In this document: positions 1-11,323 of the stretch, one piece after another
Position numbering within the stretch: the first letter of the stretch is position 1
Layout of the letters: the number at the start of each line of letters is the position of its first letter
Origin: Paralvinella palmiformis
Taxonomy: Eukaryota > Annelida > Polychaeta > Terebellida > Alvinellidae
Direction of reading: 5' to 3'
Assembly (NCBI GenBank): GCA_025642065.1
Contig: JAODUP010000469.1
Coordinates: 1 to 64,000 of the forward strand
DNA length: 64,000 nucleotides
Program-made: the position numbers and the translations under genes
Notes under the pieces: model-generated
The model's database searches: none
Seen by the model: the letters and a program-made list of their open reading frames with translations, nothing else
Told to the model about the DNA's origin: nothing

Positions 1-1605
1 CCCAAATTCAGAAGCTGTGATTTACGTAAAACAAGAGAAAATCAAATTGTCACATTCAAATCTCATGTCAAAGCACAAACTAATTACGTTACCTAGGCAA
101 CAGTTGTTGACTGTATCCATTCCTATGTGTTATTCACAGTGCGTGATAAAGCTAAGCCACATGGGAAAATGCTGTACCATGAAATGAAACCACTGTAGTG
201 GTGCACTGGATTCACTGTCCAAGGATTGAAGACTGTATGTGAAGTTTATCAGACAAGGACAATAGCTTCACATTTCTGAAGATATCCAGGTCTTTTGGTA
301 AGAATTGGCAGACCCTGTCTGAAACATACAAATAAAATGCTTTCATATTAATAGTGAAGTGCCACATGGAAAAAATGCTGTACCATGAAATGAGAGCCTT
401 GTGGTGTGCATGTGATTCAGTGTACAATAGATTGAAGAAAGCTGTATGAAGTTTGACAGACAAGGACCATAGCTTCAGGTTTCTGACGATATCCCGGTGT
501 TTTGGTAAGAAATGGCAGGACCTCTCTGAAAAAAAAAAAATTTTGTTTAATATTAAAAGTGAAGTCTTAAAGTCATTTACGGTACATATGAACCCATTCT
601 AAACGTTTCTAATGCACATACTTCAGAAGCTGTGATTTACGTGAAACAAGAGAAACTCTATTTGTCACATTCAAATCTCATATCAAAGCAAAAACTAATT
701 ACGTTACCTAGGCAACAGTTGTTGACTGTATCCATTCCTATGTTATTCACAGTGCGTGATAAAGGCTAAGCCACATGGGAAAATGCTGTACCATGAAATG
801 AAAGCATTGTAGTGGTGCACGGGATTCACTGTACAAGGATTGAAGACATCTGTATGAAGTTTGTCAGACAAGGACCATAACTTCACATTTCTGAAGATAT
901 CCAGGTCTTTTGGTAAGAATTGGCAGGACCTGTCTGAAACATAAAAATAAAATGCTTTCATATTAATAGTGAAGTGCCACATGGAAAAAATGCTGTACCA
1001 TGAAATGAGAGCCTTGTGGTGTGCATGTGATTCAGTGTACAATAGATTGAAGAAAGCTGTATGAAGTTTGACAGACAAGGACCATAGCTTCAGGTTTCTG
1101 ACGATATCCCGGTGTTTTGGTAAGAATTGGCAGGACCTCTCTGAAAAAAGAAGATACATTGTTTTAATATTAAAAGTGAAGTCATAATCATATTCTGTAC
1201 ATATGAACCCATTCTAAACGCACTATGGCACATACTTCAGAAGCTCTGATTTACGTGACACAAGAGAAACTCTATTTGTCACATTCAAATCTCATATCAA
1301 CGCACAACCTAATTACGTTACCTAGGCAACAGTTGTTGACTGTATCCATTCCTATGTTATTCACAGTGCGTGATAAAGGCTATGCCACATGGACAAATGC
1401 TGTACCATGAAATGAAAGCCTTTAGTGGTGCACGGGATTCACTTTACAAGAGATTGAAGAAAGCTGTATGAAGTTTGTCAGATAAGGACCATAGCTGAAG
1501 ATATCCCGATGTTTTCGTAAGAATTAGCAGGACCTATCTGAAAACAAATTAATTGCTTCAATATTAAAATTGAAGTCAAAATATCCATTATTGGTGGGGT
1601 AAATG
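1..1605. repeat. Complex tandem repeat, about 613-bp period
   Basis: Three tandem units are readable by eye. The landmark CCACATGGGAAAATGCTG recurs at about 157 and 772 and in variant form at 1385. CTTCAGAAGCTGTGATTTACG recurs near 620 and 1231, and in part at the window start. Each unit contains two related sub-blocks about 204 bp apart (157/361 and 772/976). The third unit is cut short after one sub-block. Open frames here on either strand are by-products of the repeat and resemble each other because the units do. The array probably continues left of the window. Confidence 0.85.
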
Positions 1606-3484
1606 ATTATATCATGTCAATCCAGGCAAAGACTAGTTCATCGTTCGTTGATCATTATTACTAGCTTTTCCCATGATGCACCCCTTACCTTGTGAACAAC
1701 GACATCCAGATTTGGAGTTAGTATTCCATTATGATCCTGGAAATGCTTTCTATCTGGAAAAAAAAGTTCCGTGTGTAACATCCGATTCATTTTGTTATTA
1801 ATTTTAGGCCACCCATATTGTTCAAGGTAACTTCACATAATCACCTGAAATATTTAACAACAATCATACCTTTTTGCATCATCCACATATGTGTCCAATC
1901 TGTATTCGAGGTTAATCTCTTCTAGTGCCTGTTCTACAGCTTCGTTTGCGTTGGATAAATAGTAGTTCCTATTGTATTCAAGGTTAGTCTGTTCTACTGG
2001 CTGCTATACACCTTCATTTATTTTAGATAAATAGTAGTTCCTTTTCTATCTCCACTTTGACTGTATATGGTCGTAATAAAGACCTACACGGGGTTCTAAT
2101 GCGAGTAGTTCTCATGGGTTGGAGATGACTCTGATAGGGACTTCCGAGAATGTTCACAACCGGTTTACTTGCTTCCAAGACCCAAATGAAGCACCTACCG
2201 ACCTTGCTGGATTATACGACGACTTCAGCAGCATAGAAGGTCGGAGAGCTCAAAAGAAGGAACAGCACAACATACAGCGTGTCCAACAGTCACCGAGCTG
2301 TCGGAACATCAAAGGACACCGAGGCTTAAGATCTACCAACACAGCAAAAGTTAAGACCGTGCTGCCCTTCAGAAAGAGCGCAACTATGGCAATAGTGTAA
2401 GCCAGTGTCGATATTTCAATACAATCTGTATTAGAAGCTGTAAGCTTATGTATTTGCCTCATCAGTAATTGACGATCTGCATCAATGTCATTGTATATAG
2501 GTTCAATGACAATAAACTGAAGAAGAGCTAACATTAATCATGAAGTGATCAGATCCACACAATAGTATTTTTTCCAAGCACCGTAAGAAACCAATGAGTG
2601 TTGAGAAAACTCCAAACATCCGACTCTTAGACAACACAATGTACCATTTTCTTTAGGCTAAGCTGTACACATGTAATGCTACATGGATATTCAATGTGTG
2701 AATATAATTCTTTTGATTTGACGTGTAAAACACACTCTGGTGTTTCACATCACTGCAATGTCATCATTTACTCAGCACTGACTCATTGAAACGTTGGCTG
2801 ACTCGGTCGCTGACTCACACACACCGACACAGGCACACACACCGACACCCACACACCCCCCCACACACACAACCCATAACGAAAAGGACTATGGGAATTG
2901 TAAAAATAACATCATAGGCAGCTTCAGCTGTAAAAAAGCAGGTAGGTAGACCTAACTTTTTTAGAACCAGTCAAAATAATCTTTTGGGGGAACACTTTGC
3001 ATCATTTCAAAACTGTTTCCCAAACCCCAAATTATGCCTTTGACACGTCCAAGTTGCACAGATCTTTTTACAACCGGTTTGCTCGCTTCCAAACAACCAC
3101 CCCGCCATATAATATAAATCTGTTCCCGAACTGGCTAAAAAAAAAAAAAAAAGAAATCTGGAAACCACAAAATTTTTTTTATCCCCTTTTTTTTTGATCT
3201 CCTATCTAAAACTTCCCCCCACCCAACAGTTTTTTTTGGTGGGTCCTGACAAAGAAGCTGATTTATGACACTCCATTTTCTCAATCTCTCTAAATCCAAC
3301 CCTCACTTTTTGGTTGTGCGTAGGCGCGCGTGTTTACATATGTGCGTGGCATGCGCGCGTGCGTTAATGTGTGCACGTCGAAGATTGCACGCCGAAGTGA
3401 GCTCGTCCAAATATGAGCATCGTAGTGTGCACGTCGAAATTTGTGCATCGTACTGTTAATCACTCAACGAAGGACAGACTTCAC
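1606..3484. other. Non-coding, no gene recognised
   Basis: AT-rich sequence without a recognisable gene. A short internal duplication with TTCTACTGG/TTCTACAGC cores lies near 1915-2045. CA-rich simple sequence lies at 2815-2870, and A, T and C homopolymer runs at 3138-3235 are likely to be error-prone. A 93-codon open frame at 2119-2400 has no recognisable motif and overlaps an antisense frame of similar length, so it is not called. Confidence 0.6.
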
Positions 3485-3760
3485 CTAATGCTGTACCATG
3501 AAATCAAAGCCTTGTAGTGGTGCACGGGATTCATTGTACAAGAGATTGAAGAAAGCTGTATGAAGTTTGTCAGACAAGGACCATAGTTTCAAATTTCTGA
3601 AAATATCCCGGTGTTTTGGTAAGAATTGGCAGGACCTCTCTGAAAAAAAGGGGATAAATTGCTTTAATATTAAAAGGGGAGTCATAATAACTTACGGTAC
3701 ATATGAACGCATTCTAAAGCCTCTAATGCACGCACAAATCAACAGACACTTAACTCATAG
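3485..3760. repeat. Isolated unit of the 613-bp repeat family
   Basis: This stretch reproduces one sub-block of the array at the start of the window (ATGCTGTACCATGAAAT, then the GGTAAGAATTGGCAGGACC block, then the TACATATGAAC block). It is separated from the array by about 1.9 kb of unrelated sequence. It is either a dispersed copy or the far edge of a broken array. Confidence 0.8.
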
Positions 3761-4233
3761 AAAGGGGGATATAGTAATGTAGTTACGGATACAAAGACAA
3801 ACATGAACCAATTCCTAGATAAAAACAGACGTAGCTAACCTTACTCAAATCGTGACTCCGTTTACTTCAAGAAGTTTATTGTAATTTTATTCCGAGGAAC
3901 ATTCCTTTAAACAAGTTTACTTTAGCCACACCACTTAAAACGTATAAATCCATAACACTATTCATGGCTTTGAATATGTTAATAACAATCATACCTTTTT
4001 TTAACTTCAAAAGCTGCCATTCGATACATCGACATTCTCTGAGCTACTTTCCGTGGACGTCTGATCGACTTCACCGTAGCTAGGTATTTATATGAGCAGA
4101 TCTGTGTGAGCTGTTCTTTGTGTTTAACTCAAACGGTATAATACCTATAAACACGTGATCAAATATGTACACTACCCAGCATACAGGTAAGAGTTAGATT
4201 CCAGGGCGAGTAATTTCATTGTTGAGCGCTTTA

Positions 4234-4271
<38 letters not shown>

Positions 4272-4387
4272 CGGTGTGCGTGCGTGCGTATTACATATAA
4301 TAAATGCCTGGACTCAGATTTTCGTGGTGTTTATAATTCTTACAGAATTGTAACCAAATGACCACTACCTAAATAGAAAACAAAGTG

Positions 4388-4427
<40 letters not shown>

Positions 4428-5120
4428 ACATATATAATGCAGCTAAATTGAAAACAACCGCATATATATTAGTACATATAATAAAATCTTGTTATACTTC
4501 TAATACCTCTGATGATAGCAGTAATAATAGACTTTTCACACAGCCCAAATGTTTAAGTAATAAATAAAAGGGAAACGAATTCAGAATAGCATTATCTAAA
4601 TATAAATAATCTACAATGATCAACGCAAAAATACTTTGTGTGGTTCACTACAGCCAAGAATGTATCAACCGCATGGACAAACCAAAATAAAACCTAAAAG
4701 GGACAATAATAAAACACAGTATAATTGAATAATAAAATTATAAATTAAAATAAGTGTTTTGGGAGATTGATGCTTAACTAAAGTTCTGTTTGTTATAAAC
4801 TTATTCAAGAGACATTCTATTTATTTTAAAGCATTTATTCGGACTTACATAATACTAAGTAACTCGAGAGGATTTTTACGTTGCGTAAGCAGTGTTGATA
4901 CTATACTGAAACATTTCTAATTGACTCTTTGGTTGAAGTTTTTTTAATTTTCATCCAGAAAATGACATCACTAGGTCTATAGTATCATTCTTTTCGGCTG
5001 ATTTTAATATATCTTCCGAACTGGCTTCAGTTAGCCGATAAACTGTTCAGCTGTTTTATTGATCATTATACCAGTGTCATTTTTACCACTAATAGTATAT
5101 ACCCACATACAAGCGGGTAC

Positions 5121-5163
<43 letters not shown>

Positions 5164-5444
5164 TAGTTTTTAGGTAATGTAAACACTCAGCAAAACATCT
5201 TTCACGTAATCTGGTTTTAAAAAGTATAAAAATTGCTGTAATTTTTAAAAGAATTTTAAAATTTGCCAAGCTACGGCTTAAAACAAATTAATCATAATGT
5301 GCAGACCTTTACCTGTGAAATATCTTGACTTCACTTTTCTGTTCCTCCGTAAACCACATCCACTGGAAGAGGAGCTTCCTACACAAATAACGTTTGACTG
5401 TTTAGTAACGTATTTTTACAAGCATATCACCCCGTTGTGTGTGG
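3761..5444. other. AT-rich non-coding stretch with (TA)n tracts
   Basis: No gene recognised. Simple repeats: (TA)n at about 4236-4270 followed by GTGCGTGCG; (TA)n at about 4394-4425; (CA)n running into (TA)n at about 5121-5163. The remaining sequence is AT-rich with stops in all frames. Confidence 0.7.
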
Positions 5445-5632
5445 GGCGCCTCCGTGGTCTAGCGGTAGCGTGTTGGACCACAGATCACTACCACCCGTGT
5501 TCGACTCCCGGCGTGGGCATATCTGAAGATTGTTTCGTCTTTCACTTCGTCTCATTACCTTTGGAAGTCGCTCGGCCCATTTAGCCTACCTTGTGCACAA
5601 AAGTGGCCGTAAAACATCAATCATCATCATCC
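5445..5632 (+). mobile_element. tRNA-derived SINE, family 1
   Basis: The head reads GCGCCTCCGTGGTCTAGCGG, which contains a Pol III box A (TGGTCTAGCGGTAGCG). A box B-like GTGTTCGACTCCCGGC follows. The unrelated body contains TTTGGAAGTCGCTCGGCCC and GTGCACAAAAGTGGCCG, and the copy ends in a CATCAATCATCATCATC tail. The same order recurs at least twelve more times in the window on both strands, which makes it a dispersed SINE and not a tRNA gene. Confidence 0.92.
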
Positions 5633-6157
5633 AACCGGTTGTATATGTATTTAATGTACAGGCCTATCATTGATCATCTGTCTGGAAAAGGAACACCCAT
5701 ATATATATATATATATATATATATAAGGCCTCATGTAGTTAGCAATCTTTGATTATAAAGATACTAAAGATCTAGTTATAAGAAAAACCGACGTCGAAAT
5801 ATCCTGGAGCGGGTGTTCCAGCCAGAAGTAAATGACTTTGGTCACATTATCCCATTTCTCTAGGAAAAATGAGCTCACTGATATCCGCCGAATATAAACA
5901 AATAAATGAATCACTAACTCATGTTCTCTTTTTCAATTCTGTATTATTTTAGTTTTATGGAAACGCCGTAATTATTTGTGTATAATGCTCGGTAACATAA
6001 GTATTCCATTCACAGGGATTTCTCTCAGTGTATATTTTGCTGTACAGAGATTCTGAAAGTTGATCAAACACTTAACAAGGTGTGGTCCAACATTTGATTA
6101 TAGAAACAAGAAACTGTGGCCGTTGAAACTGTAGCCTGTTTTACATTTGTACGATAG
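5633..6157. other. Spacer with (TA)n
   Basis: AT-rich unique sequence with a (TA)n tract at about 5699-5725. No gene or conserved motif seen. Confidence 0.6.
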
Positions 6158-6298
6158 GGGCGCCTCCCTGGTCTAGCGGTAGCGTGTTGGACCACAGATC
6201 ACTACCACCCGTGTTCGAATCTCGGGGTGGGCATATCTGAAGCGTTTTTCATCGTTGACTTCGCTTCATTACCTTTGGAAGTCGCTCGGCCCATTTAG
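6158..6298 (+). mobile_element. SINE family 1, truncated copy
   Basis: Head, box A (TGGTCTAGCGGTAGCG), box B (GTGTTCGAATCTC) and body are present up to CTCGGCCCATTTAG. The sequence then switches directly into an inverted SINE head instead of the usual 3' part. Confidence 0.85.
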
Positions 6299-6362
6299 GT
6301 TCGAACTCGGGTGGTAGTTATTTGTGTTCCAACGACCTACCAATTAAACCACGGGGGCGCCC
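6299..6362 (-). mobile_element. Inverted SINE head fragment
   Basis: TTCGAACTCGGGTGGTAG through CCACGGGGGCGCCC is the reverse complement of the tRNA-like head of family 1. It is joined tail-to-head to the preceding truncated copy, giving a mirror-image composite. Confidence 0.8.
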
Positions 6363-6556
6363 TTTATGGATCACATTCAACCGATCATATTCAATACGAG
6401 CCACAACCCATGTAATTTACTGTCTAATGAGACCAATAGAATATTACTGATGTAGTAATGTAATTTCTACGATTTAACGACTAATTATAACATTTTCAGC
6501 GGCGTACATCTATATTATTGTTTTAAAAGTCAATGCAAAAATATTTCATTATATAA

Positions 6557-6745
6557 GGGTGCCTCCGTAGTCTAATTCGTAGCGCATCGGACCACAGATC
6601 ACTACAACCTGATTTTGAATCTTGGCGTGGACATATCTGAAGGGTGTTTCAGCTTTGACTTCGCATCATTACCTATGGACGTCGTCTGCCCATTTAGCCT
6701 ACCATGGCGGTAAAACATCAATCATCAGCATCATCATCATCATCA
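6557..6745 (+). mobile_element. SINE family 1, diverged copy
   Basis: Full-length but older looking: GTGCCTCCGTAGTCTAATTC head, degraded box B (TTTTGAATCTTGGC), body and a CATCAGCATCATCATC tail. The substitutions in box B suggest an inactive old copy. Confidence 0.85.
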
Positions 6746-7791
6746 AACACTTATAATAAATTATTTAAGAAAGGAAAATGATATATATGATATATATATA
6801 TATATATATATATATAAGAAGGAAATCCTCACAGAAAGAAATTAAGGGGAATTAAAATTAAAGAAATTCTTTTTGAAAACTCCGTAAATAGGTTTTTCCT
6901 TTGTCTACCTGACGACTAGTTTGAAACACCCCGTCGAGAAAAAGGATTGGCTCGCGGCCGTTGGTCACACCTTGGTTGTCGTCGTTCCGAAGGTGATATC
7001 ACCTTCTGTTGAATGTATAACAACATTGTCTGGGACAGTGATTTCAGACAGTGATCCCACAGTTTTAGCGTATCTGTTAACATGTTGTGTGTACTCAGAC
7101 ACTATATGGTCAATCCGTTCGCACAACTTACAATTTTGGGTCATTCACTTATTATTGACCCACCTGTCTACATATTGTAGACAGTTGGGTCAAGCACTGA
7201 TTTTATACGTGATCCATCTATCTATATCGTAGACACAGACGTGACAGATCCGTTCTCTGCGAGACACAGTGAAGAGCACATATTAATAACGTATATTTAA
7301 TAAAGCGTCACATCACAGACAAAATTCTTACTAGAGCAAATCTTGCTGCTATAAAGGTTTTAATTGTGCAACTTGAATGTGTTCTGACTTCATGACTTGG
7401 TTCTGTCAGTCGTAATATGTGTCATCTAAATATCGTAGGCCCGCATGGCGTCTAACAAAACATTGTTATCAATCCACCTAAACAACTAGTGGACTCAAAC
7501 TGTAAACTCAGAAATACTTGCAGAAGAAAAAGAACTCGTCCTAACTGTTTTAGCCATTACATGTCTGCATAACTTCATATTGTAGGAATTTCAATTAGAG
7601 ACGAAGTATGTTATATTTTTGGAAAACAGCTTAAAATCCTTGTTTCATGATCATATCATGATAAGAAAGAAAATCAATCAATCGACACAGAGAACTGAGG
7701 CTCCTTATCAGTAAGTGGCTTTGTTTCAGCTTATCTACCATAGAGCTCTGTACAAGAGAAAACAGTCTTTTTAATTTAAAGCGTTTTATCT
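6746..7791. other. Non-coding spacer
   Basis: Contains (TA)n at about 6781-6816. No gene recognised. A 103-codon open frame at 6921-7232 has no domain and no codon-like character. Around 7020-7215 there are loosely repeated words (CAGACA, TTGGGTCA, TCTACATAT/TCTATATC). Confidence 0.55.
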
Positions 7792-7981
7792 AATGATGAT
7801 GATGATTTATGTTTCACGGCCACTTTTGTGTAGATGGTAGGCTAAATGGACCGAGCAACCTACAAAGGTAACGAAGCGAAGTCAAAGTTGAAACAATCTT
7901 CAGATATGCCCACGCTGAGATTCGAACACGGGTGGTAGTGATCTGTCCAACAAGTTACCACTAGACCACAGAGGCGTCCCC
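7792..7981 (-). mobile_element. SINE family 1, reverse copy
   Basis: It starts at the (GAT)n complement of the tail, continues through CACGGCCACTTTTGTG and GGTAGGCTAAATGG, and ends in the complement of the tRNA-like head (CCACTAGACCACAGAGGCG). Confidence 0.9.
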
Positions 7982-8395
7982 TTTTATCTAATGAATTATT
8001 TAGAACTACATTATACAATATCTTATAATGATTATAGTTATTTGAAACATTAACTAAAACCCTTTTGTTATCAATTCTATGCTGTTGGTCCCCTCAACTT
8101 CACCATTTTATGGCTCCGTAATCCCCTCAAATATATCACCACTTCCATATATAACCATATATATCATTCTGTTGTCATTTAATTTATAGAGTTGATAATA
8201 TACCATCACGAAAAGTGGCTCAGAACAAAATTGTTTATATTTGTATTTTATTATGTTAATAAGGAACCTATCCGCGAAACCATTCGATAGATGGCGCTAT
8301 GAGCAACCCAGTTCTTGGGATTCCCAAAACGTAAACAGTTGTATTTTCTTAGGACGGTTAGTGAAATTCAACACAAATAGCTTTAATAATCATGC

Positions 8396-8565
8396 CAACT
8401 CTATGTTGTGTGCCGCAATGCAATGAAAGGGGCGGTCATTCTTTCCTTGGTCACAAAAGGATCTACTTAAGAAATGGATTATTACCATAAAAACGTGGAC
8501 GTGGAAACACAGCCTATATTTGTGTGTGAGACACATTTATTCTTCGGACTACATACTTACATAGT
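8396..8565 (+). pseudogene. THAP domain N-terminal exon (outer element)
   Basis: The start codon in ATGCCAACTC gives a reading beginning MPTLCCVPQCNERGG, with the C-x-x-x-C pair of a C2CH THAP zinc finger near its start. A shift of frame is then needed to read the helix segment KDLLKKWIITIK and the second ligand pair CVRHI followed by SSDY, the usual C-x2-H of THAP domains. The exon is interrupted by at least one frameshift and is not functional. THAP domains bind DNA and recur at the N-terminus of DDE_Tnp_4 transposases. The downstream half of this protein appears to lie at 14646. Confidence 0.65.
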
Positions 8566-8570
8566 GGCAG

Positions 8571-9556
8571 CAAAGATCGTATAGGGGAAGATGGGACAGC
8601 TGGCTGTTTGGCTTTTAATAAATATGCGGTGCTGCCGCCTTGCGGTAGACATGATAGATTACCAGCAAATTTGACAGTATCATTCATAGCGCGAAAATGA
8701 ATAGATCTAAACTGTTGAAGACAGGCAATTATTGTGCAGCCCATCATTTCCACAACAGTCGAGAAAAATCTCCAGGACTGTCATTTTCCAAATTTACAAG
8801 GGGGGAAAAGAGGTAGGTAACATGCCAAATGTGATTGAGAAAGAGTAGCCGAGCGAAATAATCGTAATACCTATATTATCGCCTGCTCAGGGCAGTCAGA
8901 CTGCTAGCTGCCAATCAATAATCATTGAATTTCTAAGTAAAAGTCTGAAATATTTCATTCTAATATTGAAATACAATCAATGAATTATATCACAAGTCCT
9001 TTGGTGCTGAAGAAATGGTTATGATTGTGATTATCACGAGTTTGGTCAACTGAATAAATAATCCGTGTTATTTGAGTGACAATAAAATAATTGAATAATA
9101 CATGTTGCCTTATTCCAGTTATTGTCAAAGCTGTAGATCCAATATGTGATCAAGGGTCAAATAATCAGTCAAAACTAGAAGCATCTGTTAGCAAGCCACA
9201 TTTTATGCACAACAATAATCATGTCATTATCTTCTATGATCCACCACATTTTTTTGAATAATATACACAACAATCTTAAAAAGTTAGGTTTCAAAGTTGG
9301 AAAACAATGTTGTTTCATTTTACTGTAGCGATTCAGTGTTACCTATCAGAATGGTTCCTAAATTAACACCAAAACATGTGGATTTGCCAGTGTTTTCAGA
9401 AAGGGTGGACACAGGGACAACCCTGGTGCCAAATAATTCCATATTGCCTGCTAACAGATAATGGTCGTATTTATTACACAAGTGATTTGTCTAACTGTCA
9501 GCAGGATGTCGATACATTTCTATTTAATTTATAATCTATTGCTCCAGTCCAACACA
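8571..9556. other. Left flank of inner transposon
   Basis: AT-rich sequence, probably the left part of the outer element's intron. No gene seen. It contains one arm of an imperfect inverted repeat (8616-8660) whose partner is at 14047-14092. Confidence 0.45.
8616..8660. repeat. Inverted repeat arm, partner at 14047-14092
   Basis: The core GCCGCCTTGCGG, followed by a diverged ACATG-TAGA block, is matched in reverse complement at 14047-14092. The pair encloses the whole inner transposon plus about 0.9 kb to its left and 0.7 kb to its right. It could be the terminal repeats of a further, non-autonomous element, or a coincidence of a short GC-rich word. Confidence 0.4.
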
Positions 9557-9575
9557 ATAGACCTTTCTTAATATT
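9557..9575 (+). repeat. Left terminal inverted repeat of inner element
   Basis: ATAGACCTTTCTTAATATT, identical in reverse complement to 13373-13391. Weaker similarity continues inward: a CGAGGTT word near 9605 has a counterpart in the complement near 13335. Confidence 0.85.
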
Positions 9576-9697
9576 TATGCATACAGGGATATCCCGATCC
9601 AGAACGAGGTTGAGGGGGCATCGGGGGAATTCCAAACATAACGCCTCTAGTAACAGGCAGTAATCTAGAGCACACCTATCCTATAATATCAGTGAAT

Positions 9698-11296
9698 ATG
9701 GCTTCATCAAGTGTCACACACAAACATTGTTGTGTTCCACAATGTTTGAATGATTCACGAACAACACCAGACATAAACTTTCATCCGGCTGCCTAGGGAA
9801 AAAGCCATCAGAAAATCTTGGATTGTTAAGATTGGTAGAGATTCTGGACCACTTTTTACAGTAAGTTTTATTTACTCCAGTTTCCTATATAGGTTATCTA
9901 CCACATGTGGGTGCTTTTGGTATAATCACATCAAGTGCAAGATTTATTGCCCATTAAATCCTGGTCAGAGTAGTGTCTTAGTATCTTATCTTCCGAAAAT
10001 GAACAAAATCTCTGAAGGTCCTTCATATAATCCACTATAAATGGTCCAGAACCACCAAGGTTAAATGTTATCCAATGTGAAATTGAAATATTTGGGGTCA
10101 CTTTATTTATAGACTGTACATGGCATATATGTAATGTTACACATTTGTACAGGTAAATGATTCTGTTTTGGTCTGTTCAGATCATTTCATTAAAGATTAT
10201 TACAAGTGGTCTGCAGTGAGGAAAATGTTAAAACCAGGCACTGTGCCTTCCTAGTTCTCCTTCCGACCCATGTCAAAGGGAGAAGACTATTGAAGAAGAA
10301 AATTCAATATATATCATTGTGGTAAGTTATAACAATACACATTTTCCCACTATTTTTATTTATTGAGGAATGAGGTAATTGATGACATGAACATGATGGC
10401 TACAATACAATGAGCATAATATTAAACAAAAATACTTATCATTTACACATCAAACATGATATTATACATACAAAATGTATATTACAGTGAGGATGATGAT
10501 GCAGATGATAGCCATGACAATGGTTCACCAACATCAGATCAAGAAGAAGGCCTTATTGCTGTTGATGAAATAACTATTGCTAGGCTGAAGGCGGAATTGG
10601 AGGAGAAGAACAAGATAATAGGCCAGTTTTTAAAGGGGGGCCCCTTTGTCCCAAGGAAAATTCGAAAACCCTTGAACACCGGGGGATTAAAAAAAATTTC
10701 AACTGTTCCATCCCAACCATCAGCTGGATATTCCTGACATGGGTCAACTTGCTCTACTTTGTTCTGGGACACATTCCTATCTGGAGACAAGATAGACTTC
10801 TACATGCCAGACAGTTTCCGGAAATCATATCCATCCACACGTGTTATCATTGATTGTACTGAACTATATACAGAGAAACCTTCATCACTAATACTTAATT
10901 CACAACTATATAACAGATACAAAAGCAATCCCACGTTCAAGTCACTGATTGGTATATCTCCACATGGGACAGTAACATTTGTATCACCGTTATACACAGG
11001 GGGAATGTCAGATGTTGAGATTACTTGTTTATCTGGTTTAGTTGATCTGTGCGAAGCTGGTGACAGTATGATGGCAGACAAAGGATTCACCATCAAGAAT
11101 CTCCTGGAAGCCAAGGGTCTTAATATACCCCCCTTCTTACAGAATAAAGGGCGGTTCAGCTTAGCTGAAGTTGAAAAAACTTAGTTGATCTCTTTGATTC
11201 CATCATCCCTATGACAATGACAGGGTCTCTCAACCAAATATGGACTGTTGCATGTCTCCTTGCTAATTTCAAGGGTCCTGTGATTGGAAAGAGTTA
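9698..11296 (+). pseudogene. THAP + DDE_Tnp_4 transposase, decayed (inner)
   Basis: Three pieces splice plausibly. Exon 1 (9698-9860) encodes the THAP start with ligands in HCCVPQC; an extra base in a CATCC run near 9786 breaks the frame before RLPREKAIRKSW. The donor is GTAAGT. Exon 2 (10154-about 10321) has CSDHF, the C-x2-H ligand pair, then GTVPS followed by an in-frame TAG where THAP domains normally continue. Exon 3 (from 10488) has an acidic stretch and a short coiled coil (ITIARLKAELEEKNK). Most of the HTH_Tnp_4 region is deleted (only a WVNLLYFVLG remnant near 10740). The DDE core at 10759-11184 keeps RVIIDCTEL (first Asp), GGMSDVEI (second Asp) and MADKGF. The segment with the third acidic residue (HVER type) is deleted; the end resumes as LNQIWTVACLLANF in another frame with a stop at about 11294. 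Clearly non-functional. Confidence 0.85.
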
Positions 11297-11323
11297 AACA
11301 ATATCTCTTTAGAAACTTTAATT

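Noticed and set aside
2119..2534. Two overlapping opposite-strand frames of about 93 codons
   Set aside because: No domain, no splice context and no repeat in related sequence; length alone is not enough.
6921..7232. 103-codon frame
   Set aside because: No start context, no recognisable motif and locally repetitive words.
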